From the NCBI RefSeq assembly GCF_016056305.1, contig NZ_JAECZC010000010.1, forward strand, positions 1 through 64,000: a stretch of 64,000 bases of DNA. The letters run 5' to 3'. Below the pieces are notes generated by a model that made no database searches, was not told the origin of the DNA, and saw only the letters and a program-made list of their open reading frames with translations. Origin of the DNA: Amazonocrinis nigriterrae CENA67 (GTDB lineage: Bacteria; Cyanobacteriota; Cyanobacteriia; Cyanobacteriales; Nostocaceae). Shown here one piece after another: positions 54,548-63,445 of this stretch. Both the position numbers and the translations under genes were made by a program. Position 1 is the stretch's first letter. Each line of letters opens with the position of its first letter.

Positions 54548-55798
54548 ATGATTAAAATCCTTCATCTCTCCGACATCCACATGGGAAGTGGCTTTTCCCA
54601 CGGACGAATTAATCCTGCAACAGGGTTAAATACACGATTAGAAGATTTTGTCAATACACTATCTCAATGTATTGACCGATCGCTCGCAGAACCAGTAGAT
54701 TTAGTATTATTTGGTGGTGATGCTTTTCCTGATGCGACACCACCACCATATGTGCAAGAAGCTTTTGCCAGCCAGTTTCGCCGTCTGGTGGATGCTAATA
54801 TTCCTACAGTGTTGTTGGTAGGCAACCATGATCAACATTCCCAAGGACAAGGAGGAGCGAGTTTAAATATTTACCGCACCTTGGGAGTACCAGGTTTTGT
54901 AGTCGGTGATAAATTAACCACTCACCACATCTCAACGCGCAACGGTAGAGTGCAAGTTATCACCCTTCCTTGGTTGACACGTTCCACCTTAATGACTCGT
55001 GAAGAAACTGAAAACTTGTCATTAGCGGAAGTCAACCAATTGTTAACTGAACGTTTGCAAGTTGTTTTAGAAGGGGAAATTCGCCGTCTTGATCCTGATG
55101 TGCCAACTGTGCTTTTGGCTCACTTGATGGCTGATAATGCTTCCTTGGGAGCAGAACGCTATTTGGCGGTGGGTAAAGGCTTCACTCTACCCTTATCTTT
55201 ACTGACGCGTCCTTGTTTTGATTATGTAGCGCTAGGACATGTCCACCGCCATCAAAATTTGAATAAATCTAACAACCCGCCAGTGATTTATCCAGGAAGC
55301 ATTGAGCGGGTAGATTTTAGTGAAGAAAAAGAAGACAAAGGCTATGTAATGATAGAACTGGAGCGGGGTAATGTGAAATGGGAATTTTGCCCCTTGCCAG
55401 CTCGGGTTTTTCGTACAATTGAGGTGGATGTCTCCAAAGCAGATGATCCCCAAGCTGCATTGATCAAAGCGATCGCTAAACATGATATTCAAGATGCAGT
55501 AGTGCGGCTAATTTACAAACTCCGCTCGGAACAGTTGGATTTAATTGATAACCCTGCATTACATGCTGCTTTAAATTCTACTCACACCTACACCATTCAA
55601 CCAGAATTAGTCAGCCAGCTAGCTCGACCGCGCATTCCGGAATTAAGTGCAAGTAGTAGCATTGACCCAATGGAAGCATTAAAAACTTACTTAAACAATC
55701 GTGAAGATTTGAAAGATATAGCTACATCTATGCTAGAAGCAGCAGAAAAATTGCTAGCAGATGATGTAGAAGTTTGGCTAGAAGCAACTAATTCGTAA
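54548..55798 (+). CDS. sbcD: DNA repair exonuclease SbcD-like (Mre11 family)
   Basis: A 416-residue metallophosphoesterase that, with SbcC, opens DNA hairpins and processes breaks. Metal-binding motifs are visible: LHLSDIHMG, FGGDAFPD, LVGNHDQHS, and ALGHVHRHQ. The C-terminal region is the capping domain. No sbcC gene is adjacent in the window. It follows cysH by about 70 bases, including a short-repeat stretch. Confidence 0.9.
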   Translation: MIKILHLSDIHMGSGFSHGRINPATGLNTRLEDFVNTLSQCIDRSLAEPVDLVLFGGDAFPDATPPPYVQEAFASQFRRLVDANIPTVLLVGNHDQHSQGQGGASLNIYRTLGVPGFVVGDKLTTHHISTRNGRVQVITLPWLTRSTLMTREETENLSLAEVNQLLTERLQVVLEGEIRRLDPDVPTVLLAHLMADNASLGAERYLAVGKGFTLPLSLLTRPCFDYVALGHVHRHQNLNKSNNPPVIYPGSIERVDFSEEKEDKGYVMIELERGNVKWEFCPLPARVFRTIEVDVSKADDPQAALIKAIAKHDIQDAVVRLIYKLRSEQLDLIDNPALHAALNSTHTYTIQPELVSQLARPRIPELSASSSIDPMEALKTYLNNREDLKDIATSMLEAAEKLLADDVEVWLEATNS

Positions 55799-55822
55799 TT
55801 CGTAATTCGTAATTCGTAATTA
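55796..55822. repeat. AATTCGT heptamer tandem repeat
   Basis: About four tandem copies of AATTCGT begin at the end of sbcD and run past the stop codon. Same class of 7-bp repeat as AATTCCC near base 60. Confidence 0.85.
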
Positions 55823-55922
55823 CAGAAACTAGGATTTAATCAGGATTTCTAAAGTTTAAAGTTCTGATATTAGTTAACAATGGCAGATTGAGTTAGTGAC
55901 TGCTTAAGGAAATGCGAGCGCT

Positions 55923-56504
55923 ATGACTCAAGTCAAATCTCAACTCACACTAAAAGAATTCCTAGCCCTACCAGAAGGCGATATAACCTACGAATTAGTT
56001 GATGGTAAAGCAAAACCAAAAATGGCTCCAAAAAGATTTCATTCAAGACTAACAGGCGCAATTTATATAATCTTAACTCCGTGGGCAAAAAATCACGGTG
56101 AGGTTGGTATTGAGTGGGCTGTCACTTTAAAACGCAAAGGTAGAGATTGGGTTCCTGTACCAGACTTATTCTTTGTTTCCTACTCTCGCCTGAATAGCGA
56201 TGTGATTGAAGATGAACCTTGTCCCATACCTCCAGACTTAGCCATTGAAATCATCTCTCCTGACCAAACTTTTGGCGAAATGAGTGCCAAAGCTACAGAT
56301 TATCTAGATGCGGGTGTGATGAGAGTTTGGGTTGTGGATGCAAAAGCTAAAACAATAACTATTTTTTATCCCGATGCACGACCTCAAACAAAAATCGGTG
56401 AAGATAGTTTAGAAGATTCTTTATTTGAAGGGCTGCAAATTACACCCGACCAAATTTTTCAACAAGCGGGAATTCCTGAGAAATTTTTAAGTGCGATCGC
56501 TTGA
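55923..56504 (+). CDS. Uma2-family (DUF820) putative endonuclease
   Basis: A 193-residue Uma2 protein. LTLKEFLALPEGDITYELVDGKA opens the domain; VPVPDLFFVSYSRL, LAIEIISPDQTF and DYLDAGVMRVWVVD carry the PD-(D/E)XK-like core. The cellular role is unknown; the family is abundant in cyanobacteria. Separate from the next Uma2 gene by 200 bases of repeat DNA. Confidence 0.9.
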   Translation: MTQVKSQLTLKEFLALPEGDITYELVDGKAKPKMAPKRFHSRLTGAIYIILTPWAKNHGEVGIEWAVTLKRKGRDWVPVPDLFFVSYSRLNSDVIEDEPCPIPPDLAIEIISPDQTFGEMSAKATDYLDAGVMRVWVVDAKAKTITIFYPDARPQTKIGEDSLEDSLFEGLQITPDQIFQQAGIPEKFLSAIA

Positions 56505-56706
56505 TTATATGCTCTGTGAATAAAAGTGCGATCGCTGTTTCAATCATGAGAGAATATAGTAAAAGTTCAAAACAGTCAAAACCCCACCCCGCATTTGCTT
56601 TTTGCAAACCTCCCCTCCCCGTGAACGGGGAGGGGCTGGGGGTGGGGTTAAAGCGTACCTCATGCAAACGAGAACCGCTAAAGTAAAAGAATTAGTATAA
56701 AGTCTT
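56505..56706. repeat. Repeat DNA between two Uma2 genes
   Basis: CCTCCCC/GGGGAGG-type palindrome (about 56608-56636) with ACCCCACCCC and GGGGTGGGGTT arms at its sides. The inner GTGAACGGGGAGGGG also occurs inside the insert at 36071-36217. No gene is seen. Confidence 0.65.
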
Positions 56707-57348
56707 ATGGTTACACTTCAACTTAGACAAATTCGAGTCCCACCAGGGCAAAGAATAATACTAGAAGATGTGAGTTGGCAAGTATTTGAAGCAATTCTCA
56801 ACGAATTAGGAGAACATCGTAGGAGTCGAGTAGCATACAGCCAAGGAACACTAGAAATTATGGCTCCGTTACCAGAACATGAGCGAAGTAAGGTCATAAT
56901 TGGAGACTTAGTAAAAGCCTTGCTGGATGAACTCGATTTAAATTGGGAGTCTTTAGGTTCAACTACCTTGAAGCGAAAAGACAAGAATGCAGGTATTGAA
57001 CCGGATGATTGCTTTTATATTCAAAATTATAAGTTAATGATTGGTAAAGACAACATTGACCTCAATGTTGATCCTCCTCCTGATTTGGCAATTGAAATTG
57101 ATGTCACCTCTAAAACTCAAATTAGTGCTTATAAAGCATTAAAAGTCCCTGAAATTTGGCGATATGAAAACAGAAATTTAGAAATTAGTTTACTGCAAGG
57201 TGAGCAGTATGTGAAGTCTCAGACAAGCCCGACATTTCCTAATTTTGCTATCATTGAAATCATTCCTCAATTTGTGGAAATGGCGCGAACCACAGGAATG
57301 AGTTCCGCATTGAAAGAGTTTCGGAAATGGGTAAAAGAGCAGATTTGA
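56707..57348 (+). CDS. Uma2-family (DUF820) putative endonuclease
   Basis: A 213-residue Uma2 protein from a branch different from the 55923 gene. The sequence shows YSQGTLEIMAPLPEHERSK, GIEPDDCFYIQN and PPPDLAIEIDVTSKTQ with the acidic residues and Lys of the PD-(D/E)XK-like core, and PEIWRYENRNLEI. Function unknown. Not clearly operonic. Confidence 0.9.
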   Translation: MVTLQLRQIRVPPGQRIILEDVSWQVFEAILNELGEHRRSRVAYSQGTLEIMAPLPEHERSKVIIGDLVKALLDELDLNWESLGSTTLKRKDKNAGIEPDDCFYIQNYKLMIGKDNIDLNVDPPPDLAIEIDVTSKTQISAYKALKVPEIWRYENRNLEISLLQGEQYVKSQTSPTFPNFAIIEIIPQFVEMARTTGMSSALKEFRKWVKEQI

Positions 57349-57889
57349 GTAATTAGACTTAAGACTTTTGACTGCCTAAACCAGAAGATATGCTTTTTAG
57401 CTGTATGATAGCTGATCTACTAGGTAAGTGCGATCGCTAGACATAATATGTATTATCTGTAACAGATTATTTAGGAAAAACTATGTTATCCATGCAACCG
57501 TGTTTATTAGCTTACCTGCGAAAAAACCCGGTTTTTTTGTTCATAATACCGTTAATAACTTGATAATATCTTATTATATTAGATGTCGCCAGTAGTGTTA
57601 GGACATCAACAGATAATAAAACCTAGACCCAAAAAGACTTTTTACCCAGTCCCTAGTCCCTAGTCTCCAGTCCCCAGCTATACTTACGTATTTTAATTAT
57701 TGGACAAATGCTTCAAACTATCTTCCCTACTTGTGAAAATAGATTTTAGTAATAGTGATATCCATGACAAATCACTCACATAGTAACAAAAATTGAAGCC
57801 ATATGAGAACTTTTGTTCTATGTGCTATATAATCTTAAACAATTACGGTATTACGCTCAAGATACCGTGGATTTTAGGAGTAAATGCTG
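57349..57889. promoter_or_regulatory. Upstream region of the sulfate-binding protein gene
   Basis: No gene is seen in about 540 bases. A very short AAAAAACC/GGTTTTTT palindrome at 57521-57538 may terminate the Uma2 gene. A CCCTAGT/CCCAGT short repeat lies at 57647-57677. An inverted repeat ACGGTAT-N10-ATACCGT (57845-57868) sits just before the ribosome-binding site of the next gene and is a candidate operator or hairpin. Confidence 0.5.
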
Positions 57890-59032
57890 ATGAGCAAGCC
57901 GCAACATGCGACACAGTTAGGAATTTACCTAATTGAGGGAATGCAGATTTATGTCGTGAAAACTTTGCAAACTATGCAGGTTTGGTATCAAAGAATAACT
58001 AGAAACTCTATACGAAGCTTTGTGTGTCTGTTTTTAGTAGGTATTTTTTTGAGTATGGCTGTCGCCGCCTGTTCTGGAAGCAGTTCAGCGACAAAAGCTG
58101 ATGTCAAGCTCAAACTAGTTTCTTTCTCCGTTACTAAAGCAGCACATGACAAAATAATTCCCTTATTTGTGCAAAAGTGGAAGCAAGAACACAACCAAAA
58201 TGTGACTTTTGAGCAAAGTTATGGAGGTTCTGTAGCTCAAGCGGCTGCTGTCATTGCTGGTAAGCAAGAAGCAGACATAGTACACCTGGCACTTCCTTTT
58301 GATGTTAACAAAATTCAGCAAGCAGGGTTAATTAAATCAGGTTGGGAAATCAAATCTCCTAGAAATGGTGTTGTGAGTAGATCCGTAGCTGCTATTGTCA
58401 CCCGTGAAGGCAATCCTAAAGGTATTAATACTTGGCAAGACTTGGCAAAAGATGGAGTGACATTGATTGCAGCTAACCCGAAAACCTCTGGTATTGCTAT
58501 TTGGGAATACCTAGCTTTGTGGGGTTCGGTAACTCAAGCAGGCGGTGACGAGACAGCAGCATTAGATTTTGTCACCAAAGTTTATAAAAATGTCCCTGTG
58601 TTGGCAAAAGATGCTCGTGAGGCTAGCGATTTATTTTTCCAAAAAGGTCAAGGAGATGTCTTAATTAACTATGAAAATGAAGTATTTTTAGCAGCCCAAA
58701 ATGGTAAAAAACTACCTTATATCGTACCAAAAATCAATATCTCCATTGATAATCCTGTAACCGTAGTCGATAAAAATGTTGATAAGCACGGTACAAGAAA
58801 AGTTGCAGAAGCATTTGTTGATTTTCTTTACTCAACAGAAGCTCAACGAGAATTTGCTAAATTGCAATATCGGCCTGTAAACCCCACCGTTAGCCAAGAA
58901 GTATTATCTCAGTATCCCAAAATCGATACTTTATTTACATCTCAAGATTTAGGTGGGTGGGACAATATCCAGAAAAAGTTTTTTGTGAATGGAGCGATCT
59001 TTGATCAAGTTCAGGCTGCTAAAAAAGCATGA
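57890..59032 (+). CDS. sbpA: Sulfate ABC transporter substrate-binding lipoprotein
   Basis: A periplasmic sulfate/thiosulfate-binding protein of the SBP/CysP family. The lipobox AVAAC in SMAVAACSGSSS predicts a lipid-anchored Cys. LVSFSVTKAAHDKIIP, SYGGSVAQAAAVIAGKQEAD and NPKTSGIA are family landmarks. ATG 57890 has AGGAG nine bases upstream; a downstream ATG (57974) would give a more usual signal length, so the start is uncertain. The sulfate permease genes cysT, cysW and cysA are not in the window. It is followed by the phosphate cassette, an odd pairing. Confidence 0.9.
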   Translation: MSKPQHATQLGIYLIEGMQIYVVKTLQTMQVWYQRITRNSIRSFVCLFLVGIFLSMAVAACSGSSSATKADVKLKLVSFSVTKAAHDKIIPLFVQKWKQEHNQNVTFEQSYGGSVAQAAAVIAGKQEADIVHLALPFDVNKIQQAGLIKSGWEIKSPRNGVVSRSVAAIVTREGNPKGINTWQDLAKDGVTLIAANPKTSGIAIWEYLALWGSVTQAGGDETAALDFVTKVYKNVPVLAKDAREASDLFFQKGQGDVLINYENEVFLAAQNGKKLPYIVPKINISIDNPVTVVDKNVDKHGTRKVAEAFVDFLYSTEAQREFAKLQYRPVNPTVSQEVLSQYPKIDTLFTSQDLGGWDNIQKKFFVNGAIFDQVQAAKKA

Positions 59033-59173
59033 AGCTTTATATGAATTAGAGAAAGCATAGATAAAACTAACTGCTATCGAATCAGACAATTGCACCGTAA
59101 AAGTAATTCATAGCAATTAGCCTGTACTTTAGTTAGATGTCAACTACTATAATTTTTAGTCAATTTTGAGCTT

Positions 59174-60175
59174 ATGAGCTTTCATAGACTATTTAAAGAT
59201 AAATTATTCCTTGCATTTTTGATGTTTGTCACCTCAGGTGTGACTGGTTGTAGCAGCGCCGAAGAAAAGAAAAGTCAGGTGAGTATTGATGGTGCAGCAG
59301 TAGGTTTCCCTATTTCTCTAGCAGTTGCAGAAGAATATGGCAAGCTGAAATCTGATGCTAAAGTTAGTGTTGCTTCAAGTGGTACTGGTGGTGGTTTTAG
59401 TAAATTTTGTAATGGCGATATTGATATTGCTGGTGCTTCTCGTACAATTAAAGACGAAGAAATCAAAAAATGTAAAAGCAAGAATGTTGAATTTGTCGAG
59501 TTGCCTATTGCTTTAGATGGCATCGCTGTTATTGCTAACCGTAAAAATAACTTTGTCAAATGTCTCACTATTAAGGAATTAGCCACAATTTGGAGCGCTA
59601 AATCAGACGGTAAAATCTTGACATGGAATCAAGTTAATCCGAAATTTCCTAAGGAAAAACTCAAGCTGTACGCTCCTGCTTCTGATACTGGGACGTTTGA
59701 TTACATGACTCAAGCTGTTACTGGCAAAGCCAAGAATGGCCGCACAGACTACACACCTAGCCACAATCAAAACTTACTCGTGCAAGGAGTTTCAGGTGAA
59801 CCATCAGCTTTAGGTTATGTAGGCATATCTTACTATATTCAAAATCAAGACAAACTCAATTTAGTTGCAGTAGAAGACCCCACAGGCAAATGTGAAAAAC
59901 CAGTTCCTATAGATAATGTTGTCAAAAATATCTACACACCATTATCTCGCCCCTTATTCATCTATGTCAGTAAAAAATCCTTAGATACCAAGCCAGCAGT
60001 TAAAGAATTTGTAGATTTCTATCTAGAAAACTCCTGGAAGTGGGTAGATAGTGTAGGTTATGTAGCATTACCTGATGAAGCTTACGTCAAGGTAAAACAA
60101 AAATTGGCTACTGGTGAAACTGGTACTAAATTTAAAAAAGCTAAACCAGGTGAGCCAATCACAAACTTTATTTAA
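59174..60175 (+). CDS. pstS: Phosphate ABC transporter substrate-binding protein (PstS/SphX-like)
   Basis: A 333-residue periplasmic phosphate-binding lipoprotein. Lipobox SGVTGC. VSIDGAAVGFPISLAVAEEY, SGTGGGFSKFCNGDIDIAGAS and APASDTGTFDYM contact phosphate in this family, and the pattern matches cyanobacterial SphX. It heads the operon pstC-pstA-pstB. No clear Pho box could be recognised in the 140 bases upstream, although Pho control would be expected. Confidence 0.92.
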   Translation: MSFHRLFKDKLFLAFLMFVTSGVTGCSSAEEKKSQVSIDGAAVGFPISLAVAEEYGKLKSDAKVSVASSGTGGGFSKFCNGDIDIAGASRTIKDEEIKKCKSKNVEFVELPIALDGIAVIANRKNNFVKCLTIKELATIWSAKSDGKILTWNQVNPKFPKEKLKLYAPASDTGTFDYMTQAVTGKAKNGRTDYTPSHNQNLLVQGVSGEPSALGYVGISYYIQNQDKLNLVAVEDPTGKCEKPVPIDNVVKNIYTPLSRPLFIYVSKKSLDTKPAVKEFVDFYLENSWKWVDSVGYVALPDEAYVKVKQKLATGETGTKFKKAKPGEPITNFI

Positions 60176-60224
60176 ATAAAGTCCTAGTTATTGGAGTTTT
60201 ATTGTATTCATAACAAAACTGTTT

Positions 60225-61166
60225 ATGCAAAATCCCAATTTTTCAGACGAATCCAATCAAAGATCTAGACAGTTACTAGAAAAAAATGCATTTGAAGATA
60301 TTTCAGAAAAGATTATTGCAGTCATTTTATTTGCTTGTGCTTTAGTTTCTGTTTTAACTACCTTTGGTATTGTCATAATTATCTTTCAGGAAACATTCGG
60401 CTTTTTCCAAGAAGTTTCCTTTGCCCAATTTTTTCTTGATACTAAGTGGACGCCTCTATTTGCAGAGAGACATTTTGGCGTTTGGCCCTTGATGGCTGGC
60501 ACTTTCTTGACTACAGCGATTGCTATGGCGGTTGCAATTCCTTTGGGTTTATCTTCTGCTATTTATTTAAGTGAATATGCTCAACCTAAAGTAGCAGCAA
60601 TTTTACGCCCAGCAGTAGAACTTTTAGCAGGAATACCAACAGTAGTCTATGGATATTTTGCACTATTGTTTGTTACGCCATTGCTACGGAATATTGTACC
60701 TCTAGAAATATTCAATGCTTTGAGTGCTGGATTGATGATGGGAGTAATGATAACTCCAACAGTTGGTTCCATCAGCTTAGATGCTATTCGAGCAGTTCCA
60801 CAATCTCTACGAGAGGGTGCTTACGCTTTAGGTATCACTAAACTAGAATCTATTTTTAGAATAGTTCTTCCAGCAGCGCTTTCTGGAATTATAGCCTCAA
60901 TTATTCTCGGAATTTCTCGTGCTGTGGGTGAAACAATGACTGTTCTCATCGCTGCTGGACAACAGCCAAAATTGACTATTAACTTCGCAGAATCAGTAGA
61001 AACCATGACAGCTTACATGGCACAAATTTCTGGTGGAGATAGTCCGCGTGGAAGTCTCAATTTCAAGACTTTATATGCTGTAGGTGCTGTTTTGTTTCTA
61101 CTTACGCTAGCTTTAAATATTGTGAGTCACTGGATTGCTAATCGTTTTAAGGAAAAGTACGAGTAA
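60225..61166 (+). CDS. pstC: Phosphate ABC transporter permease PstC
   Basis: A 313-residue inner-membrane permease with six helices. Cytoplasmic loop landmarks are [36 protein letters not shown] and [12 protein letters not shown]. It forms the phosphate channel with PstA. Follows pstS by 49 bases and precedes pstA by 5. Confidence 0.95.
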   Translation: MQNPNFSDESNQRSRQLLEKNAFEDISEKIIAVILFACALVSVLTTFGIVIIIFQETFGFFQEVSFAQFFLDTKWTPLFAERHFGVWPLMAGTFLTTAIAMAVAIPLGLSSAIYLSEYAQPKVAAILRPAVELLAGIPTVVYGYFALLFVTPLLRNIVPLEIFNALSAGLMMGVMITPTVGSISLDAIRAVPQSLREGAYALGITKLESIFRIVLPAALSGIIASIILGISRAVGETMTVLIAAGQQPKLTINFAESVETMTAYMAQISGGDSPRGSLNFKTLYAVGAVLFLLTLALNIVSHWIANRFKEKYE

Positions 61167-61171
61167 GAGAC

Positions 61172-62071
61172 ATGACTACAAGTTATCAACCAGAGAGTTC
61201 TTGGGATTCGTCAACAGAATTTACTGATAATATTGAGAAGAGGGAGACGTTAGGAAAAGTATTTGAAATAATTTTTTTGTTAGGATTGCTAATTGGTATA
61301 TTTATTTTAGCATTGCTACTTTTTGATATTTTTCGAGACGGAATAGGCAGATTTTTGACACCTGGCTTTCTGACAGAAACTCCTTCTCGTTTTCCTGATC
61401 AAGGTGGTATTCGTCCAGCCATTGTGAGTAGCATTCTTTTAGGAATTGTTGTTATTCTAGTTACTGTACCAATAGGTGTAGGAGCAGCTTTATATCTCGA
61501 AGAATATGCACCTAAAACCTGGTGGACAGCAATTGTTGAGATTAATATTAGCAATTTGGCGGGAGTTCCTTCTATTGTCTATGGATTACTAGGTTTAGGA
61601 GTTTTCAATTATCTGCTGGGATTTGGCCCCGCTTTAATTTCGGGAGCATTGACTTTATCTTTATTGTCATTACCAGTAATTATTGTGACAGCTAGAGAAG
61701 CAATTCGCGCCGTTCCAGATTCCCTAAGACTTGCTTCGTACGGCTTAGGTATGACAAAATGGCGAACTATTAGCAGTCATGTCTTACCTTACGCTATTCC
61801 TGGTATTCTAACAGGGGTAATTATTTCTATATCTCGTGCCATTGGTGATGCAGCATCTTTAATTGTTGTAGGTGCTGTGGGTTTTCTCACATTCAACCCT
61901 GGTTTATTCCAGAGATTCATGGCGTTACCCATTCAAATTTACAGCTACATCACTCGTCCAGAACCAGGTTTTGCAAATGCAGCAGCAGCGACAATTATTG
62001 CATTGTTAGTCTTGATTCTAGTTTTAAATGGCGTAGCAATTTATATTAGGCAACGCTTCTCGATAAATTAG
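61172..62071 (+). CDS. pstA: Phosphate ABC transporter permease PstA
   Basis: A 299-residue inner-membrane permease with six helices. SLRLASYGLGMTKWRTI, SISRAIGDAASLIVVGA and GVPSIVYGLLGLG are the counterparts of the PstC loops. Five bases after pstC. The N-terminus is charged and longer than average. Confidence 0.95.
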   Translation: MTTSYQPESSWDSSTEFTDNIEKRETLGKVFEIIFLLGLLIGIFILALLLFDIFRDGIGRFLTPGFLTETPSRFPDQGGIRPAIVSSILLGIVVILVTVPIGVGAALYLEEYAPKTWWTAIVEINISNLAGVPSIVYGLLGLGVFNYLLGFGPALISGALTLSLLSLPVIIVTAREAIRAVPDSLRLASYGLGMTKWRTISSHVLPYAIPGILTGVIISISRAIGDAASLIVVGAVGFLTFNPGLFQRFMALPIQIYSYITRPEPGFANAAAATIIALLVLILVLNGVAIYIRQRFSIN

Positions 62072-62179
62072 GTAAGGGGAAGGGGAAAGTTGCTTTTTGT
62101 AAGGTTTGATTTTTCAGTCTTTAGGAAAGCAAATTCAACTGTATTATTTGGTGTTAATGGTTATCAGGAGTTCAGCGAA

Positions 62180-63010
62180 ATGTCATATAGCAACAGTAGA
62201 AGTCAATTAGATAGTGCCACACTTAACCAACAAGATAACTCAGTGTTTAATGTTGAGGGTGTGAAGGTATTCTATAGTGGATTTCTGGCACTTCTTGATG
62301 TCTACTTAAAGATTCCAGAAAAACAAATCGTTGCTTTTATTGGCCCCTCAGGATGTGGCAAAAGTACTTTATTGCGTTGCTTCAACCGGATGAATGATTT
62401 AATTCCTGGTGCAAAGGTAGAGGGAAGATTAAATTATCGCGATCGCAATATTTATGACCCTAAAATTAATTCTGTTAAATTACGCCGCCAAGTAGGCATG
62501 GTTTTTCAAAGACCAAATCCTTTTCCGAAGTCAATATACGAAAATATTGCCTTTGGGCCGCGTTCTAATGGTTATAAAGGTAATATTGATGAATTGGTAG
62601 AAGATTCACTAAGACGTGCTGCAATTTGGGATGAAGTCAAAGACAAATTAAAAGCAAAAGGAACTGCTTTATCTGGCGGACAACAGCAACGGCTTTGTAT
62701 TGCACGGGCGATCGCTATGAAGCCAGATGTACTATTAATGGATGAACCATGCTCTGCTCTTGACCCAATTTCTACGCGTCAAGTAGAAGAACTTTGCTTA
62801 GAACTTAAACAGCAGTATACCATTATTATGGTGACTCATAATATGCAGCAAGCTTCTAGAGTTGCAGATTGGACAGCGTTTTTCAACACAGAAATTGACC
62901 AGCATGGCAAACGTCGTGGAAAATTAGTTGAGTTCAGTACTACAGAAAAAATGTTTAGTTCTCCGGAAACCAGAGAAGCCGAAGAATATATTAGTGGACG
63001 TTTCGGTTAA
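62180..63010 (+). CDS. pstB: Phosphate ABC transporter ATP-binding protein PstB
   Basis: A 276-residue ATPase. Walker [11 protein letters not shown]-loop VFQRPNPFP, signature [16 protein letters not shown], Walker [14 protein letters not shown] and switch His in MVTHNMQQ are all intact. The frame opens with TTG 62090, but ATG 62180 with AGGAG at 62166-62170 fits the family length. Last gene of the cassette. No phoU gene follows in the window. Confidence 0.96.
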   Translation: MSYSNSRSQLDSATLNQQDNSVFNVEGVKVFYSGFLALLDVYLKIPEKQIVAFIGPSGCGKSTLLRCFNRMNDLIPGAKVEGRLNYRDRNIYDPKINSVKLRRQVGMVFQRPNPFPKSIYENIAFGPRSNGYKGNIDELVEDSLRRAAIWDEVKDKLKAKGTALSGGQQQRLCIARAIAMKPDVLLMDEPCSALDPISTRQVEELCLELKQQYTIIMVTHNMQQASRVADWTAFFNTEIDQHGKRRGKLVEFSTTEKMFSSPETREAEEYISGRFG

Positions 63011-63065
63011 GCATAATTCCGATTTTATACCAAATCAAATAATCTTTGCGACACATGAATTAACA

Positions 63066-63175
63066 GTAGGGGCGTACAGCTGTACGCCCCTACAAGTTAT
63101 TGATTGCATTCTTTTTTAAATTAATATTCGTTGAAATAATTTAGTATCAATACTAAAAAATACAAAGAATGCAAT
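63066..63175. repeat. 28-bp perfect palindrome and nested hairpin
   Basis: 63066-63093 is a perfect palindrome made of GTAGGGGCGTACAG and its complement. 63103-63114 (ATTGCATTCTTT) pairs with 63164-63175, and inside this TTTAGTAT-CA-ATACTAAA forms a second hairpin (about 63140-63157). The region ends the pst operon and faces the end of the small minus-strand gene. It may act as a terminator for both. Confidence 0.7.
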
Positions 63176-63187
63176 TACTCTTTGTCA

Positions 63188-63442
63188 TTAGTACTCATCA
63201 TCAGGCAACTTTTCTAATTCATTAGCAATTAGCGTCTGAAAATCCTCATCACAGTGAGTGTGGAGATGAACCACAGCAGCTAGTAGTTCTACTAAAATTT
63301 CAGCTTGTTGATTACTAGTTAAACTAGGTAACTGAAGCTGGTTAATTAAGGCTTGTACTTTACCGCATTCTATACCTAGTTCAGCAATCAAAGTACTGAG
63401 AGTTGAATTAGTAATGGGAACAGAGCGATCGCTAATCTGCAT
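63188..63442 (-). CDS. Small conserved cyanobacterial protein, unknown function
   Basis: An 84-residue, helical, acidic protein ending LEKLPDDEY. LIAELGIECGKVQALINQLQ and VHLHTHCDEDFQTLIANE stand out; the His/Cys cluster HLHTHC could bind a metal. No domain recognised. It starts three bases after the M50-like gene ends, so the two are probably co-transcribed. Confidence 0.65.
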   Translation of the reverse strand: MQISDRSVPITNSTLSTLIAELGIECGKVQALINQLQLPSLTSNQQAEILVELLAAVVHLHTHCDEDFQTLIANELEKLPDDEY

Positions 63443-63445
63443 AAA

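Noticed and set aside
59033-59173. Pho box upstream of pstS
   Set aside because: No tandem CTTAACCT-like 8-mers could be found in the 140 bases.
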